This document shows, in pieces, positions 1 through 11,525 of a DNA stretch of 64,000 nucleotides. The notes under the pieces were generated by a model. That model had not been told where the DNA came from and did no database searches. It saw only the letters and a program-made list of their open reading frames with translations. The stretch comes from Haematococcus lacustris. Its lineage: Eukaryota; Chlorophyta; Chlorophyceae; Chlamydomonadales; Haematococcaceae. The stretch spans positions 3,165,027 through 3,229,026 of the forward strand of contig JASKMD010000010.1 in NCBI GenBank assembly GCA_030144725.1, written 5' to 3'. A program made the position numbers and the translations under genes. Positions within the stretch are counted from its first letter, which is position 1; every line of letters starts with the position of its first letter.

Positions 1-737
1 TGTTGGGCCAGGCTCAGTTCCAAGATAGGTTGGGCCTTACAACTGCCAGCCAGCCTCCTCCTTGGCCTGCGCCCTGACCACCTGTGGCAGTGCCAGCCCC
101 TGCACCTGGTGGCATCAGTGTCCAGTTGCTCGACAGAGAGCCGGGCTGGGGCCAGCGCTGGACATCAACACTGCCCTGTACAGCTGGCAGTCGCAAGCCA
201 AGCGGGGGCGCCACCTCGCCAATCATGACATAGAAATCCAAGGCTGCCAGGCCCAGAGGAGAAACCATGGAGGCTGCGCAGGGCCAGCGTCACAGTGATC
301 AGCTCCTCCCTGCAAGCCCAGGCACAAGGGGGCGCAGTGGGGGGATGCATGGTCACTAAGCTAAGCATGTGGCTGCACTAGGAAGGCATGACACACAGAG
401 GCTGGGCCAGCACAATCAAGGGTCAGGCTCACCCCAGCCTGGGCTCAATGAGTTGAGGAGCTGGAGTTATGTGTGGACTCTCACTAGCAGGCCGAGAGCA
501 TCAGCAGCAGCAGGGTGGAGCACTCTCGACCCACCAGGTGTTGGGTGGCTTCAGGCCCAGGCTGTTGAACCTACAAGGATGGTGCACAACCAGGTCTTAT
601 ACCTGTCAGGCATGAACATGTGATTGTCCCTGCTGCACTTGCCCTGGCACTGCATTGCATGCAGGGGTCAGGCTACAGGGTATGGGTTGAGGTGCCATCA
701 CCAACACTTCAGCAGCAGCAGGTGGGTCCAGACTCAC
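1..737. other. flank of an unknown gene, coding status unclear
   Basis: This GC-rich stretch lies downstream (in minus-strand sense) of the exon ending at 738. Minus-strand positions 14-268 carry an open frame with non-repetitive, protein-like composition that could be a further exon of the same gene, but I could not join it to that exon with a consistent phase. No domain is recognised. The plus strand shows only short frames that look like antisense shadows. Confidence 0.3.
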
Positions 738-1468
738 CAGTCAAGGCGGTACAGCAGCAGCAGGTGGGTGCGTGGGAACTGTGGCCCCAGCAGCCGGCCT
801 GACTCATCAAAGCGGCCCAGCGCCTGGTACTCCCACTGCTGCCGGGTGTTGGCGTCCAGGGGCCCCTCATACACCGCAGTGGAGGGCATGTCCATGAAGG
901 CCAACACACTCTGAGGGGGAGCAGTCGTGCCACTGGGGCTGACCCAGTCAACTTCCTCATCACCAGTGTCAAGGTTGCTGCCACTATCGTCACTGCTGGA
1001 CTCCTCCATGCTGGACTCTTCCAGGTCGGACCCTGGGCTGTTGCCATCACTACTGTCAACATTACTGCCGCTGCTGCTGCTTTCTTCAGGAGCTGGCAGA
1101 GCATCGCCTTGCAGCACCTGCCTGCTCTGATGCCGCTGGTGTTGCTCAGCACCATGACCAGCTGAGGCAGCAGGCCATGGCTGGGATGGCAGAAGAGGCT
1201 TAACCAGCTCTTGTTCCTCTGGGAGGTGAGTGCTGGCTAGCGCTCTGCGGTGCCTGCGCTGCGCCGCTGGACTTTGAGGGGTAGTGGTGTTGTCCACCAC
1301 AGGTGCTGCACAGGAACTGATCAGCAAGCCAGAGCTGGAGGGCATGGGGGCCTTGTACACCAGCACCTCAGCATGGGTGCGCACTGAGCTATACAGGGAA
1401 GAGATGTGCAGCAGGCTGCCAGTGTCCCACAACTGCCCACTGGCCAGAACAGGCACATCATCGGTATC
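738..1468 (-). CDS. exon(s) of an unrecognised acidic, Ser-rich protein
   Basis: A 731-bp minus-strand open segment starts just after an acceptor (TTGTAG, then GATACC reading Asp-Thr) and ends at a good donor (TG followed by GTGAGT at 737-731), so it looks like a true internal exon or two exons read through. The protein starts with a mixed segment, passes through a Ser/Asp/Glu-rich acidic stretch (about 45 residues, coded around 940-1080), and ends in an ordered-looking segment coded at 738-910 with the motifs AVYEGPLDANTRQQWEYQAL and THLLLLYRLDW. I do not recognise the family. The acidic linker suggests a nuclear or regulatory protein, but that is inference. The remaining exons would lie on either side and are not established. 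Confidence 0.5.
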
Positions 1469-2421
1469 CTACAAGGCAAGCAACAGTGTTTCAAAGAGTG
1501 AAACAGCTTGGCTCAGCAGCAACTGGAGCTGGGAGGGCGCATGGGTGTTGCCTGACCAAGGGCCGTCGATCGTACAGATCTAGCACCGCGGCGAGGTTGG
1601 GAAGCAGCTGGTTTGCTATACTTGCAGCAACCGGCAAAAGCGCAGTGGGCACGCAGCCACTAGACCCGATGGAGTTGTGACAGTCATGGAGGACTTGGCT
1701 CACGTCCAGCCTGCGGTAGTGCGTGACATCTGTTCAGCGTGTAGATGCGGCGCTCTTTACGATGGGAATAGTCACCTGGACAGAGCTACGGCAAGCTGCA
1801 CGACGAATGGCGAGCTGACGTAGTCCGTGCCGTACATTTTTGGCGGTTGGGACGCGGACTGGGCTGTGGCCGCCCATAGCAGCAGTGGCAGCAGCAAAGC
1901 TGATGCAGCTCTGGTGCCTTGCCACGCATTGGACATCGGGCAGAGATGGGAGAGGCCTGCTGTGGTCAGCTATTGTGACTACTTATGGCAGGCTACGAGC
2001 TAGGCACGCCACCTTCCAATCATATGACGACTCTGTCGACGTTTTGCTACTCCGGCTTGCACGTTGGCTTGCAATGTTGGTGCATGGTGCATGGTGCACA
2101 TGCATGGTGCTAACCTTCGTACTAAGCCGTATCACACAATACATTAAGGTAGCGTATGCTAATCCGGTAGTTGTTATCCCAGCTGAGTTTTCTGCGCATT
2201 CCGATTACCCCACCCTTCCACTCCCTGCTTCATTTCCCCCTCCCCCTCGCCCACCACATCCAAGCCCTGCTCACCAACTTCACACGCCTCTTACAACGGA
2301 GGGTAAGGGGATTAAGCTGAGTTTGAGCCGTGTCCCAGTGGCCTGAAGGCTGAGAGCATTAAGAAACATAATGAGGCCATGGAGCTGCGGGAAGAGGTTT
2401 AGGGACTGCACCAGCAATTCA
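1469..2421. other. no gene recognised
   Basis: No open frame with convincing protein character or splice signals was found. The region becomes less GC-rich around 2000-2200 before the GGGGC array begins. Confidence 0.4.
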
Positions 2422-4271
2422 GGCGGGGCGGGGCGGGGCGGGGCGGGGCGGGGCGGGGCGGGGCGGGGCGGGGCGGGGCGGGGCGGGGCGGGGCGGGGCG
2501 GGGCGGGGCGGGGCGGGGCGGGGCGGGGCGGGGCGGGGCGGGGCGGGGCGGGGCGGGGCGGGGCGGGGCGGGGCGGGGCGGGGCGGGGCGGGGCGGGGCG
2601 GGGCGGGGCGGGGCGGGGCGGGGCGGGGCGGGGCGGGGCGGGGCGGGGCGGGGCGGGGCGGGGCGGGGCGGGGCGGGGCGGGGCGGGGCGGGGCGGGGCG
2701 GGGCGGGGCGGGGCGGGGCGGGGCGGGGCGGGGCGGGGCGGGGCGGGGCGGGGCGGGGCGGGGCGGGGCGGGGCGGGGCGGGGCGGGGCGGGGCGGGGCG
2801 GGGCGGGGCGGGGCGGGGCGGGGCGGGGCGGGGCGGGGCGGGGCGGGGCGGGGCGGGGCGGGGCGGGGCGGGGCGGGGCGGGGCGGGGCGGGGCGGGGCG
2901 GGGCGGGGCGGGGCGGGGCGGGGCGGGGCGGGGCGGGGCGGGGCGGGGCGGGGCGGGGCGGGGCGGGGCGGGGCGGGGCGGGGCGGGGCGGGGCGGGGCG
3001 GGGCGGGGCGGGGCGGGGCGGGGCGGGGCGGGGCGGGGCGGGGCGGGGCGGGGCGGGGCGGGGCGGGGCGGGGCGGGGCGGGGCGGGGCGGGGCGGGGCG
3101 GGGCGGGGCGGGGCGGGGCGGGGCGGGGCGGGGCGGGGCGGGGCGGGGCGGGGCGGGGCGGGGCGGGGCGGGGCGGGGCGGGGCGGGGCGGGGCGGGGCG
3201 GGGCGGGGCGGGGCGGGGCGGGGCGGGGCGGGGCGGGGCGGGGCGGGGCGGGGCGGGGCGGGGCGGGGCGGGGCGGGGCGGGGCGGGGCGGGGCGGGGCG
3301 GGGCGGGGCGGGGCGGGGCGGGGCGGGGCGGGGCGGGGCGGGGCGGGGCGGGGCGGGGCGGGGCGGGGCGGGGCGGGGCGGGGCGGGGCGGGGCGGGGCG
3401 GGGCGGGGCGGGGCGGGGCGGGGCGGGGCGGGGCGGGGCGGGGCGGGGCGGGGCGGGGCGGGGCGGGGCGGGGCGGGGCGGGGCGGGGCGGGGCGGGGCG
3501 GGGCGGGGCGGGGCGGGGCGGGGCGGGGCGGGGCGGGGCGGGGCGGGGCGGGGCGGGGCGGGGCGGGGCGGGGCGGGGCGGGGCGGGGCGGGGCGGGGCG
3601 GGGCGGGGCGGGGCGGGGCGGGGCGGGGCGGGGCGGGGCGGGGCGGGGCGGGGCGGGGCGGGGCGGGGCGGGGCGGGGCGGGGCGGGGCGGGGCGGGGCG
3701 GGGCGGGGCGGGGCGGGGCGGGGCGGGGCGGGGCGGGGCGGGGCGGGGCGGGGCGGGGCGGGGCGGGGCGGGGCGGGGCGGGGCGGGGCGGGGCGGGGCG
3801 GGGCGGGGCGGGGCGGGGCGGGGCGGGGCGGGGCGGGGCGGGGCGGGGCGGGGCGGGGCGGGGCGGGGCGGGGCGGGGCGGGGCGGGGCGGGGCGGGGCG
3901 GGGCGGGGCGGGGCGGGGCGGGGCGGGGCGGGGCGGGGCGGGGCGGGGCGGGGCGGGGCGGGGCGGGGCGGGGCGGGGCGGGGCGGGGCGGGGCGGGGCG
4001 GGGCGGGGCGGGGCGGGGCGGGGCGGGGCGGGGCGGGGCGGGGCGGGGCGGGGCGGGGCGGGGCGGGGCGGGGCGGGGCGGGGCGGGGCGGGGCGGGGCG
4101 GGGCGGGGCGGGGCGGGGCGGGGCGGGGCGGGGCGGGGCGGGGCGGGGCGGGGCGGGGCGGGGCGGGGCGGGGCGGGGCGGGGCGGGGCGGGGCGGGGCG
4201 GGGCGGGGCGGGGCGGGGCGGGGCGGGGCGGGGCGGGGCGGGGCGGGGCGGGGCGGGGCGGGGCGGGGCGG
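2422..4271. repeat. (GGGGC)n pentanucleotide array, about 1.85 kb
   Basis: About 370 tandem copies of GGGGC/GGGCG with no interruption that I can see. The G-runs of four separated by one C are expected to form G-quadruplexes on the plus strand and i-motif-type structures on the other. Because 5 is not a multiple of 3 and no frame gives a stop, an open frame of 653 codons crosses it (repeating Ala-Gly-Arg-Gly-Gly); that is a by-product, not a gene. True length in the genome may differ, since such arrays are hard to assemble. Confidence 0.97.
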
Positions 4272-4291
4272 CCTATTGCTAAGCCAGCAAC

Positions 4292-4316
4292 GGGTAACCC
4301 TAACCGTAACCCTAAT
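4292..4316. repeat. short telomere-like (CCCTAA) patch
   Basis: Immediately after the GGGGC array there are about three degenerate copies of CCCTAA (TAACCCTAACCGTAACCCTA). This fits a TTAGGG-type telomere motif. It is too short to call a true interstitial telomere, and similar patches occur by chance in repeat-rich DNA. Confidence 0.35.
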
Positions 4317-5287
4317 GCCAGCCCTACCCTAGCAGCGAGGGCAGTGCTGGTGGGGCTGCAAGGGCAGTGGGGACCTTCTCAACTCTGCTGCACCAGCCTG
4401 CTGCTACTGCTATTAGCTTGCATGGTCCCCTACATTCACCACAACAAGCCAGACACTGCGAACAGTTGTCGTGGCCTTGCGTGCGGTTCTGGCTGGTGCC
4501 CGGGCTACGCCTGCAGCCACCTCCTGCAGCCGCACCACAGTGTGAAGCTAACCTATGTGTGCTTCTGCAGCGCAGGCAGCTCCATGTTATGGTCAGCTCC
4601 ATGCTTTCAGCAGTTGCAGCAAAAATACTGCCGAGGTAGTGGAGGCAGGACAAGCTGAGCGCAACTTCCCTTGACACTTGGATGTGCATTCACTCACTCC
4701 TGTAGTGGGACACTGTGGCGCATTGGTTCTCACATCGTTGATACCTCTTGGTCCAGTTCTCGACTCCCAAGGAAAGCCCAGAATTTAACCTGAATAGCTG
4801 ACTCAACCTCGCTCTTTTCCAGGCACGGGGATTGTTTTCACTGGTCCCCTGTGACTCCCATCACATCCCCCTCACATGTCATCCTGTCATACATTCCTTG
4901 AGTTGCTGCTTCCCTGCCCCAGCCCAGCCCTACCCAGCCCAGGCAAACAGCAGCCTCCGCAACGGCACTCATGTTACATGGTTTGTTATCAGGTAGCAGC
5001 GCTGATGAAACGTGGGATCCAAACAAAACATTGACATACCTCTCAAGGTTTGTGGAACCATTATCAAGGTTATTCTGTGGGTTTGTGGATTTCTTTAGGT
5101 TATTCTGTGTGTTTATGGGTATTCTTAAGGTTTGTGGAACTATATCAAGAAGTCCAGTCGCGCTTTAGCCACGGCGACACTGCCTGAAGCAAGAGGCTGC
5201 GTCATTGTAACACTTGGACAAAGAACAGTAGGCCGCGGTCGTTACAACCATGTGGCATGAACCATGAGGCGTCCAAACATGTGACGC
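4317..5287. other. no gene recognised
   Basis: Only short overlapping frames on both strands. Around 5040-5150 there are imperfect repeats of a TCAAGGTTTGTGG-type motif (AAGGTTTGTGGAACC, AAGGTTATTCTGTGTG). No splice-consistent coding sequence was seen; the region probably contains the 5' flank of the gene beginning near 5288. Confidence 0.4.
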
Positions 5288-8078
5288 ATGCAATCTTATC
5301 TCAACGACCCACATAAAACAGGACAGCCCGTCAGAGATCTGCGCATTGACGGAACGATGCTGCTGCCCAAAAGCAGCCTGGGTGCACGTCGCTATTCCGC
5401 GCCGCAGCACCCAGCCCCTCGCCGCATCTCTCTTAGTCGAGGCGTTCTCTCGCGCCTTCGAGCTGTGGAGACATGGAATGCCTCGACACAGGACAGCATC
5501 GGCGTAGCTATAGCGGGCATCGGTCCCAAGAATGAGCAGCTCCTACGCAGCCAGGGGTTGCAAACAGTCGAGGACCTTGAGCGTGTGCATTTCGAGCTGC
5601 ACCGGGCGGACCTGGACAGGACAAGGCTTTACTTGCAGGTGTTGACAGCACCAGTCAAGCAACAGCAGAAGTCCCACGCACTGCAGTAGTGTGTACTCCG
5701 CCATTGCCGCACGGCGCGTTGTCGCTTGCCTGGTCAGCACTTTTCAGTCGGTTTGCCGTGCAGGATGTGGTGGGCATCCGCAACAAGGCTGCTATTCGTA
5801 ACATCCTGTCATTTCTGGAGGCCGATGGCTCGCTAGGCCCAGGAGCCTCCGCCGCTGATGACATGGCAGCCTTCGAGCCTGCGATCATGACCATCCTCTC
5901 GAACTACGCCGGCCTCTCCCTGGACCGCCTCCAAAACATGCTGCTGGCCAGCAGCTCAGAACCGAGGTGTGCAGCACAGCGCCAGCTGCTGTGCTCTCGT
6001 CACCGAAGCCTGGTTTTTAGTTTAGGCCTGAGCCTGTTGTTGAATGTGATGGCTCAGGTACAATGGCGGGCGTGAGGCTCTTGCTGGCTTCCTGGATCAG
6101 CTGGTGGCTGAGGGCAAGGTCATGGAGGAGAACGGGCTGTTCAAGTGAGCCTGCACCGCCACTTGCATCCAGCAGTGGCAGCGGCGTGTGGCAGCTGTAG
6201 CAGAGGCTGGCAGGCAGGACAGAGGGTACGACAGCAGCAGGCCAGCAGGCAGGACAGCGGCCAAGACAGCGGCCAGGCCAGCAGGCAGGCAGACAGCAGG
6301 CGAGCCAGGTCGTGGCCGCTCCCCCTCAAGGTGGACTGCAGCTCAGTGCGGATGCGCTGCAGCAGGCGATGCCAGAGGAGGCCCAGACTTGAGGTCAGGC
6401 ATTAGGGCACCATTAGGACAGCCCTCAAGGTGGCCTGCAGCTCTGTGCTGGTGCGCTGCAGCAGGCCAGGCCAGAGGGGACTCGAGGCCAGGGAGGTCGA
6501 GCTCAGGCATCAGGGCACCATTGCGCCGCTGTCTGCTCATGCAGTCAAGGCGGCCAACCTGGCTCCTTGCCCCCGCACTGTTTCCCAGCACCCCTCAGCC
6601 CTGCCCTGCTCAGCCGCACGCACACCAGCCATCTGCCGCTGCTGATATCCGGCCATGCCTGTTCAGTGAGCCATTGCAAGCAGGCCCCAGCTGCCCAGCC
6701 CTCCCTCGCCCTCCAGCCCCCCGCCAGGGTAGCCAAGGCCCCTGCAGCCAGCGGCCCTGGCTGACTTCCAGTGAAGTGCAGGATGAGGGGCAGACCTGCC
6801 ATGCACCCCCTACTCCCTCCTGCCGGCTCTGGGATACCTAGCCTGCAGCCTGAAGCGCTGAAGGCCTCCCTCTCTGCTTACGGCACCCTCACTGCTGCCC
6901 CGATGCCTGCTGCTGCGGCTGCTGCTGTGCCTGGGCCTCAACCACTCGCTGCTGCTGCTGCTGCTGCTGCCCCCATAGGTACCGGAGCATGGGGCCAAGG
7001 GCTGGCTCCCCCTCCCGCACCCGCTCCCCCTCCCCCTCGCGCACGCTGCCCCGTGAGCAGCGCTTGCAGGCAGAGCCCGCCCCCCCTCCTCGTAGCCAGC
7101 AGACGGGCAGCCGCGCAGCGAGGTGGGGCGGCAGTAGCGATGAGGATGATGAAGAGGAGGAGGAGGAGGCTGCGGCAGCCGACCAGGAGCTGGCGCTGCA
7201 CGAGTCCCAGGTGGGGCCTGCAGGGGGCAGGGGGGCAGGGGGCCAGGGCGGGGGCAGGGGCAGGGGGCAGGGGGGCACGGGGGAGAAGCAGGGGGCAGGG
7301 GGCAGGGGGGCAGCGTGGAGGAGCAGCGCAGGGCGCAGGCGTTGGGGACTGGCTGGTTTGGGAGGGAGGCTGGTCAGGGTCACCCCCTGGGCCACAGGGG
7401 GTGGAGACTGCGGGCTGGGCCCTGCTCAAAGCAGCTGCGTTGCAGCCGCCCCCCGCCTGGGCTGCCCCCGCCCTCCCCGCCCTGCTGGCAGGTGCTTGAC
7501 CTGTTGAGCCGCCAGGCCTCTGGCCTCAGCCTGGACCAGCTGCACGACCGCATGGCGGGGGCGGAGCGCGGCCCTAGGTCAGTGACCCACACCCTGCCCC
7601 CGCCCTACCCCTGGGGCGTACCTGGCTGGGTCTGAGCTGCAGACAAGGGCAGGCAGTGCTGCGAGCAGGGCAGGCAGGTGGCAAAGCCATCAGCCTCACT
7701 GTCCTGCAGCCAGCACCTTGCACCCCCTCACCGCCTCGGGCCTCACATCTGTTGAGCTGCAGCTGGATACTGCCACCTCACACGCAGCCCCCTGCCCCCC
7801 GCCCTGCAGCCCCACCCCCTCCCCCTCTACCCCACAGCCCCCTGCCACCCCCTCTGCCTCAATGCCCCTGCCCCCCTGCCCCCCTGCTCCCGCCCCCACA
7901 GGTTCCGCCAGGGTGTTGCCCGGCTGCAGCTGCTGCTGAACGCCATGGAGGAGCAGGGCACAGTCAGCCGGCAGGGCAGCAGCTACCGCTTCAGGCGCCG
8001 CACACCTCAGGCCAGCAGGGCAGAGCAGCCACCCTCAGCCTCAGCCTCAGCCTCTTGGGAGGCGCCAAACAGCAGCAA

Positions 8079-8109
<31 letters not shown>

Positions 8110-8581
8110 CCGGCATCAAGCAGCAGGTGCGCTGCAGCCCCTCCCCCTCATCAGACCCGCCCCTTCCCGCCTCCTGGCATGCTGGTTGTGAGGGGACGGC
8201 CCTTGCACTGACCTGACCACAGCATGGCGCACCCCCTCAGGCCCCTCCCGCCCTGCCCCAGACCAGCTCAGCCCCTCAGCTCACCATGGCAGAGCCTGGC
8301 CCCTGCGCCACGCCTGCACACTGCCTAGCTGTACTTGGCTGGGCAGCCCACCCTCCCCATTCGCTTCGTCTGGGTTGCCCTCACCCCCTGGCCTGCCTGC
8401 CCCTGCGCCTGACTCCCCCTGCCCCGCCCACGCCCCCCCAACCCTGATCCAGGTCCTCTGGGTTGAGCCTGGCTCAGAAGCGCGGCTATGAGGCCCAGGT
8501 GCTGGAGCTGCTGGCGCAGTACCCCGGCCTGCCCCTGGAGCGGCTGCACAACATGATGCGACTGGCACCAGGCAGCCCCAG
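5288..8581 (+). CDS. protein with HhH-like segment and serial APC2-type winged-helix modules (3' part in gap)
   Basis: Seven exons can be chained with consistent phase: 5288-5638, 5764-5966, 6058-6144, 6979-7210, 7492-7577, 7902-8126 and 8453-8581; all introns are GT..AG. Exon 1 has an Arg/Ser-rich N terminus, then a helix-hairpin-helix-like motif (AIAGIGPKNEQLLRSQG). Exons 2-3 code a module with SLDRLQNMLL and then FLDQLVAEGKVMEENGLFK. Exon 4 is Ser-Pro-Arg rich and acidic. Exons 5-6 give a second module (SLDQLHDRM; LLLNAMEEQGTVSRQG) plus a Ser/Asn-rich tail, and exon 7 starts a third (PLERLHNMMRL). These match the shape of the winged-helix domain at the C terminus of anaphase-promoting complex subunit 2, but the cullin body is absent and the module is repeated. 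The intron splitting each module falls at the same Pro-Arg site in phase 2 every time, pointing to exon duplication. Start uncertain: Met at 5288 or 5357. Function unknown. Confidence 0.7.
6323..6522. repeat. 98-bp tandem duplication inside an intron
   Basis: Two diverged copies of a unit beginning CCTCAAGGTGG and ending GGGCACCATT lie head to tail in the large intron between exons 3 and 4 of the winged-helix gene. Frames through it are shadows. Confidence 0.6.
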
Positions 8582-8846
8582 GTCAGGCCGGGTGTAGGAG
8601 GGCAGGGGGCAGGAGGGCAGGGGGGCAGGAGGGCAGGGGTAAGGAGGGCAGGGGGCAGGAGGGCAGGGAGAGGTACCCGGGTCCCGGTAGGCGAGGGGCC
8701 AGAGGGGAGGGGGCTGAGGGTCACAGTCAGGGCCAGGCTGCGGGGCGAACCCAGCTCAGCTTGCCTGCTCCCTGGGACCAGGTCAGCGGGACCAGCGGCC
8801 AGTCAGGCTGCTCCTGGCTGCTGGGCCCTGCCTGGCTGTGCCCCGC
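8582..8846. repeat. purine-rich AGGAGGGCAGG repeats up to the gap
   Basis: Imperfect repeats of AGGAGGGCAGGGGGC occupy about 8597-8710, in what should be the intron after the third winged-helix half-module. The assembly breaks off at 8847. Confidence 0.6.
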
Positions 8847-9346
8847 NNNNNNNNNNNNNNNNNNNNNNNNNNNNNNNNNNNNNNNNNNNNNNNNNNNNNN
8901 NNNNNNNNNNNNNNNNNNNNNNNNNNNNNNNNNNNNNNNNNNNNNNNNNNNNNNNNNNNNNNNNNNNNNNNNNNNNNNNNNNNNNNNNNNNNNNNNNNNN
9001 NNNNNNNNNNNNNNNNNNNNNNNNNNNNNNNNNNNNNNNNNNNNNNNNNNNNNNNNNNNNNNNNNNNNNNNNNNNNNNNNNNNNNNNNNNNNNNNNNNNN
9101 NNNNNNNNNNNNNNNNNNNNNNNNNNNNNNNNNNNNNNNNNNNNNNNNNNNNNNNNNNNNNNNNNNNNNNNNNNNNNNNNNNNNNNNNNNNNNNNNNNNN
9201 NNNNNNNNNNNNNNNNNNNNNNNNNNNNNNNNNNNNNNNNNNNNNNNNNNNNNNNNNNNNNNNNNNNNNNNNNNNNNNNNNNNNNNNNNNNNNNNNNNNN
9301 NNNNNNNNNNNNNNNNNNNNNNNNNNNNNNNNNNNNNNNNNNNNNN
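8847..9346. other. assembly gap (500 N)
   Basis: Exactly 500 undetermined bases, a customary placeholder, so the real distance is unknown. The 3' end of the winged-helix gene and the 5' half of the AIFM2-like gene must lie in or beyond it, unless the join itself is wrong. Open frames crossing it are meaningless. Confidence 0.99.
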
Positions 9347-9979
9347 TTACTTGCTGACATGTGCTGCACGCTTTAGACCTGCACCAGGTGCCTGCACTGG
9401 TGGTAGTGGTGGTGGTGGTGGTGGTGGTGGTGCCAGCACTGGTGAGAGCAATGGTGAAGTAGTCTGGACAGACAGGAGCCGTGGCCGGGTCCAGGGCTGG
9501 GGTGCTGACGCGTGGCTGCAGGCCAGCAAGGTCCTGACTACCAGGAGTGGGGTCAAGGTGGGTGGAGGGCCCTGCAGCTGCAGCAGCAGCAGCAGACAAC
9601 CCCTCGTAGCCTAAACAGAAATGCAGGCTCAGCAACAGCAGCAGCAGCAGCAATAGCAGCAGCAGCAGTATTGCCAAGTGGCAGGTAGGTGGTAGGTGGT
9701 GGTGGTGGCGACGGCAGTGTTCTATGGCTAGTGTTGTTGTTTCAAGCCACCGGCAGGGCATCCTCCAAACCTACAGGGGTTGCTGGGCTGGCCGTCGCCT
9801 GTGCGCTGCGCTGTGCCACTGCCCCTGCGTCCTCACCCAGCTGTCCCTAGCTGAGCTTCAGCTTCAGCGATCTAGATCTAGATCCAGCTGATGTAGATCT
9901 AAATATAAGTCAAGCTGATCTAGATCTAGGACCAATTCCCAGCTCCCACCACCTCTGCCCCAACTGCCTGGTGCTGTAG
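9347..9979. other. microsatellites and palindromic CTAGAT repeats, no exon recognised
   Basis: Contains (GGT)n at about 9402-9432, (CAG)n-type runs at about 9578-9667, and a cluster of TCTAGATCTAGATC palindromes at 9871-9932. I searched for the NAD(P)- or FAD-binding exons expected upstream of the AIFM2-like exons and found none here. Confidence 0.6.
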
Positions 9980-11525
9980 GTGCCTGCTGACTACGTGGTC
10001 TGGGCAGCCGGCTCCTCCCCCAACACCCAGCTGCTGGCGACCGGCGCACTTGCTTTACCCGCCCTGGACAGCCAGGGCCGAGTCAAGGTGGACCCCTGGT
10101 TGCGGGTGGAGGGTTTCTCACACATCTACGCAGTCGGCGACATCAACAACACCCTGCCGGCCATCAAGCTGGGATACCTAGCAGGTCTGGCCCACACCAC
10201 CCTGCCATCCCCACCACCCTGCCATCACCACCACCCTGCCACCACTCTACCACCCTTACCGCCTTGGCCCCTCCCTGCCCACCCTCCCTAGCCAGGGCCT
10301 CACCGGGCCGCCACCCTGCCCGCAATAGAGCTGGGCTACCTGGCTGGTGGGGAGCGGCTCCTCACCACCAGGCAGACACCCTTTGCCCCGCCCTTAATAA
10401 AACCCGCCATTCCCCGCACCTTTCCCTCTAGGGAGACACGAAGCCCTTGTTAGCTGGGGTCAGGGGTAGGGTCAAGGTCACTGTCAGGGGGGGTCTAGCG
10501 TGTCTGGTGCATCACTGAAAGCTAAGTGCATGTGGCACGCCCCACTGTGCTCAGTGATCAGTATCTGGTAAGGTCAAGTATCAGGGTCAAGGTCGACCCC
10601 TAGGTGGCCCTGGCAACCTGAGTGCTTTGAGTGCATTCTCCGCTGTGCAGACCTGCAAGCTCAGGTGGCTGTGAAGAACCTGGCAGCTGCTGCTGCTGGC
10701 CGGCAGCCATGCGTCAAGTATGAGGCGCCCCTGCAGCCCGCTGGCTTGATGATGCTGACCTTTGGGCGTGATGCCGGCGTGTTCCAGGCAGGCAGCTGCG
10801 TGTGCTCAGGGGGCTGCACACCTGCAGCATTCAAGGTGCGGGCCCTCCCTAGCCGCCTGCTGCTGCCGGGGCTGCTGCTGCTGGGCCTGCTGCTGGTGCT
10901 GCCTATTGCTGGGGTTGACTGTCGGGGCTGCCTGCTGCTTCTGGTGCTGCCTGCTGCTGGTGCTGGTGCTGCCTGCTGCTGGTGCTGCCTGGTGCTTGTG
11001 TTGCTGCTGCTGGTGCTGCCTGCTGCTTGTGTTGCTGCTTCTAGTGTTGCCTGCTGCTGGGTGTTGCTGCTGGGCTGCTGGGGCTGCCTGCTTGCGCTGC
11101 TGCTGCTGTGGCACTGGCCCGCTGGGGCCCACACTGCCCGCTGGCCTTAGGTCTGACCAGAGGTGCCTGGGGCTCATAGGGCACCTGTAGGGCCACTTCT
11201 GCCAGGCTTGTGGCAGCCAGGCAGGCAGGCCAGGCTAGCTTGTTGGCTAAGCCAGGCCCCTGGTCATTGAAGCTCACAGCGAGTGCCTTTGTACAGCGGG
11301 TGGTAGCGTCCAAGGCAACATGCATCCTTTGTAGGGGCGACCAGGGGCAGCCCTTCCTATCCTTTGATAGCTGGGCAACTGCAGCCACTGAAGCCACTGC
11401 CTGTGACACGCTCCTCCCGCTGTCGCTGGGGCTGTCTGCTGCTGGGGCTACTGCTGCTGTCGCTGCTGCTGCTGTAGGGCAAAGACCTGTTTGTCGGCAA
11501 GGTCAGAGGCGACCTGGGCGTATGA
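9980..11525 (+). CDS. AIFM2/FSP1-like FAD-dependent oxidoreductase, last three exons
   Basis: Three exons join in phase: 9980-10184, 10651-10835 and 11478-11525 (stop TGA). Exon 1 reads from VPADYVVWAAGSSPNTQLL to FSHIYAVGDINN: the second dinucleotide-binding part and the family's AxGD segment that contacts FAD. Exon 2 starts DLQAQVAVKNL and holds LMMLTFGRDAGVFQ. The last exon reads GKDLFVGKVRGDLGV, close to the C-terminal end usual in plant and animal AIFM2-type proteins. Members of this family reduce quinones with NAD(P)H and act at membranes or lipid droplets; that is family knowledge. The N-terminal FAD-binding exons are missing and should lie in the gap. The insert with three Cys (CVCSGGC) before the last intron is unusual. 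It could be an intact gene cut by the gap or a 5'-truncated copy. Confidence 0.8.
10850..11477. repeat. CTGCTGGTGCTG-rich intron
   Basis: The last intron of the AIFM2-like gene carries diverged repeats of GCCTGCTGCTGGTGCTG (about 10850-11115). The long Leu/Cys-rich and Gln/Ser-rich frames on the two strands come from the repeat. Confidence 0.6.

Noticed and set aside
2371..4332. 653-codon open frame of repeating Ala-Gly-Arg-Gly-Gly
   Set aside because: It is the translation of the (GGGGC)n array; no flanking coding sequence or splice context supports it.
8727..9761. Open frames across the N run
   Set aside because: Undetermined bases cannot support a gene; the flanks are low-complexity.
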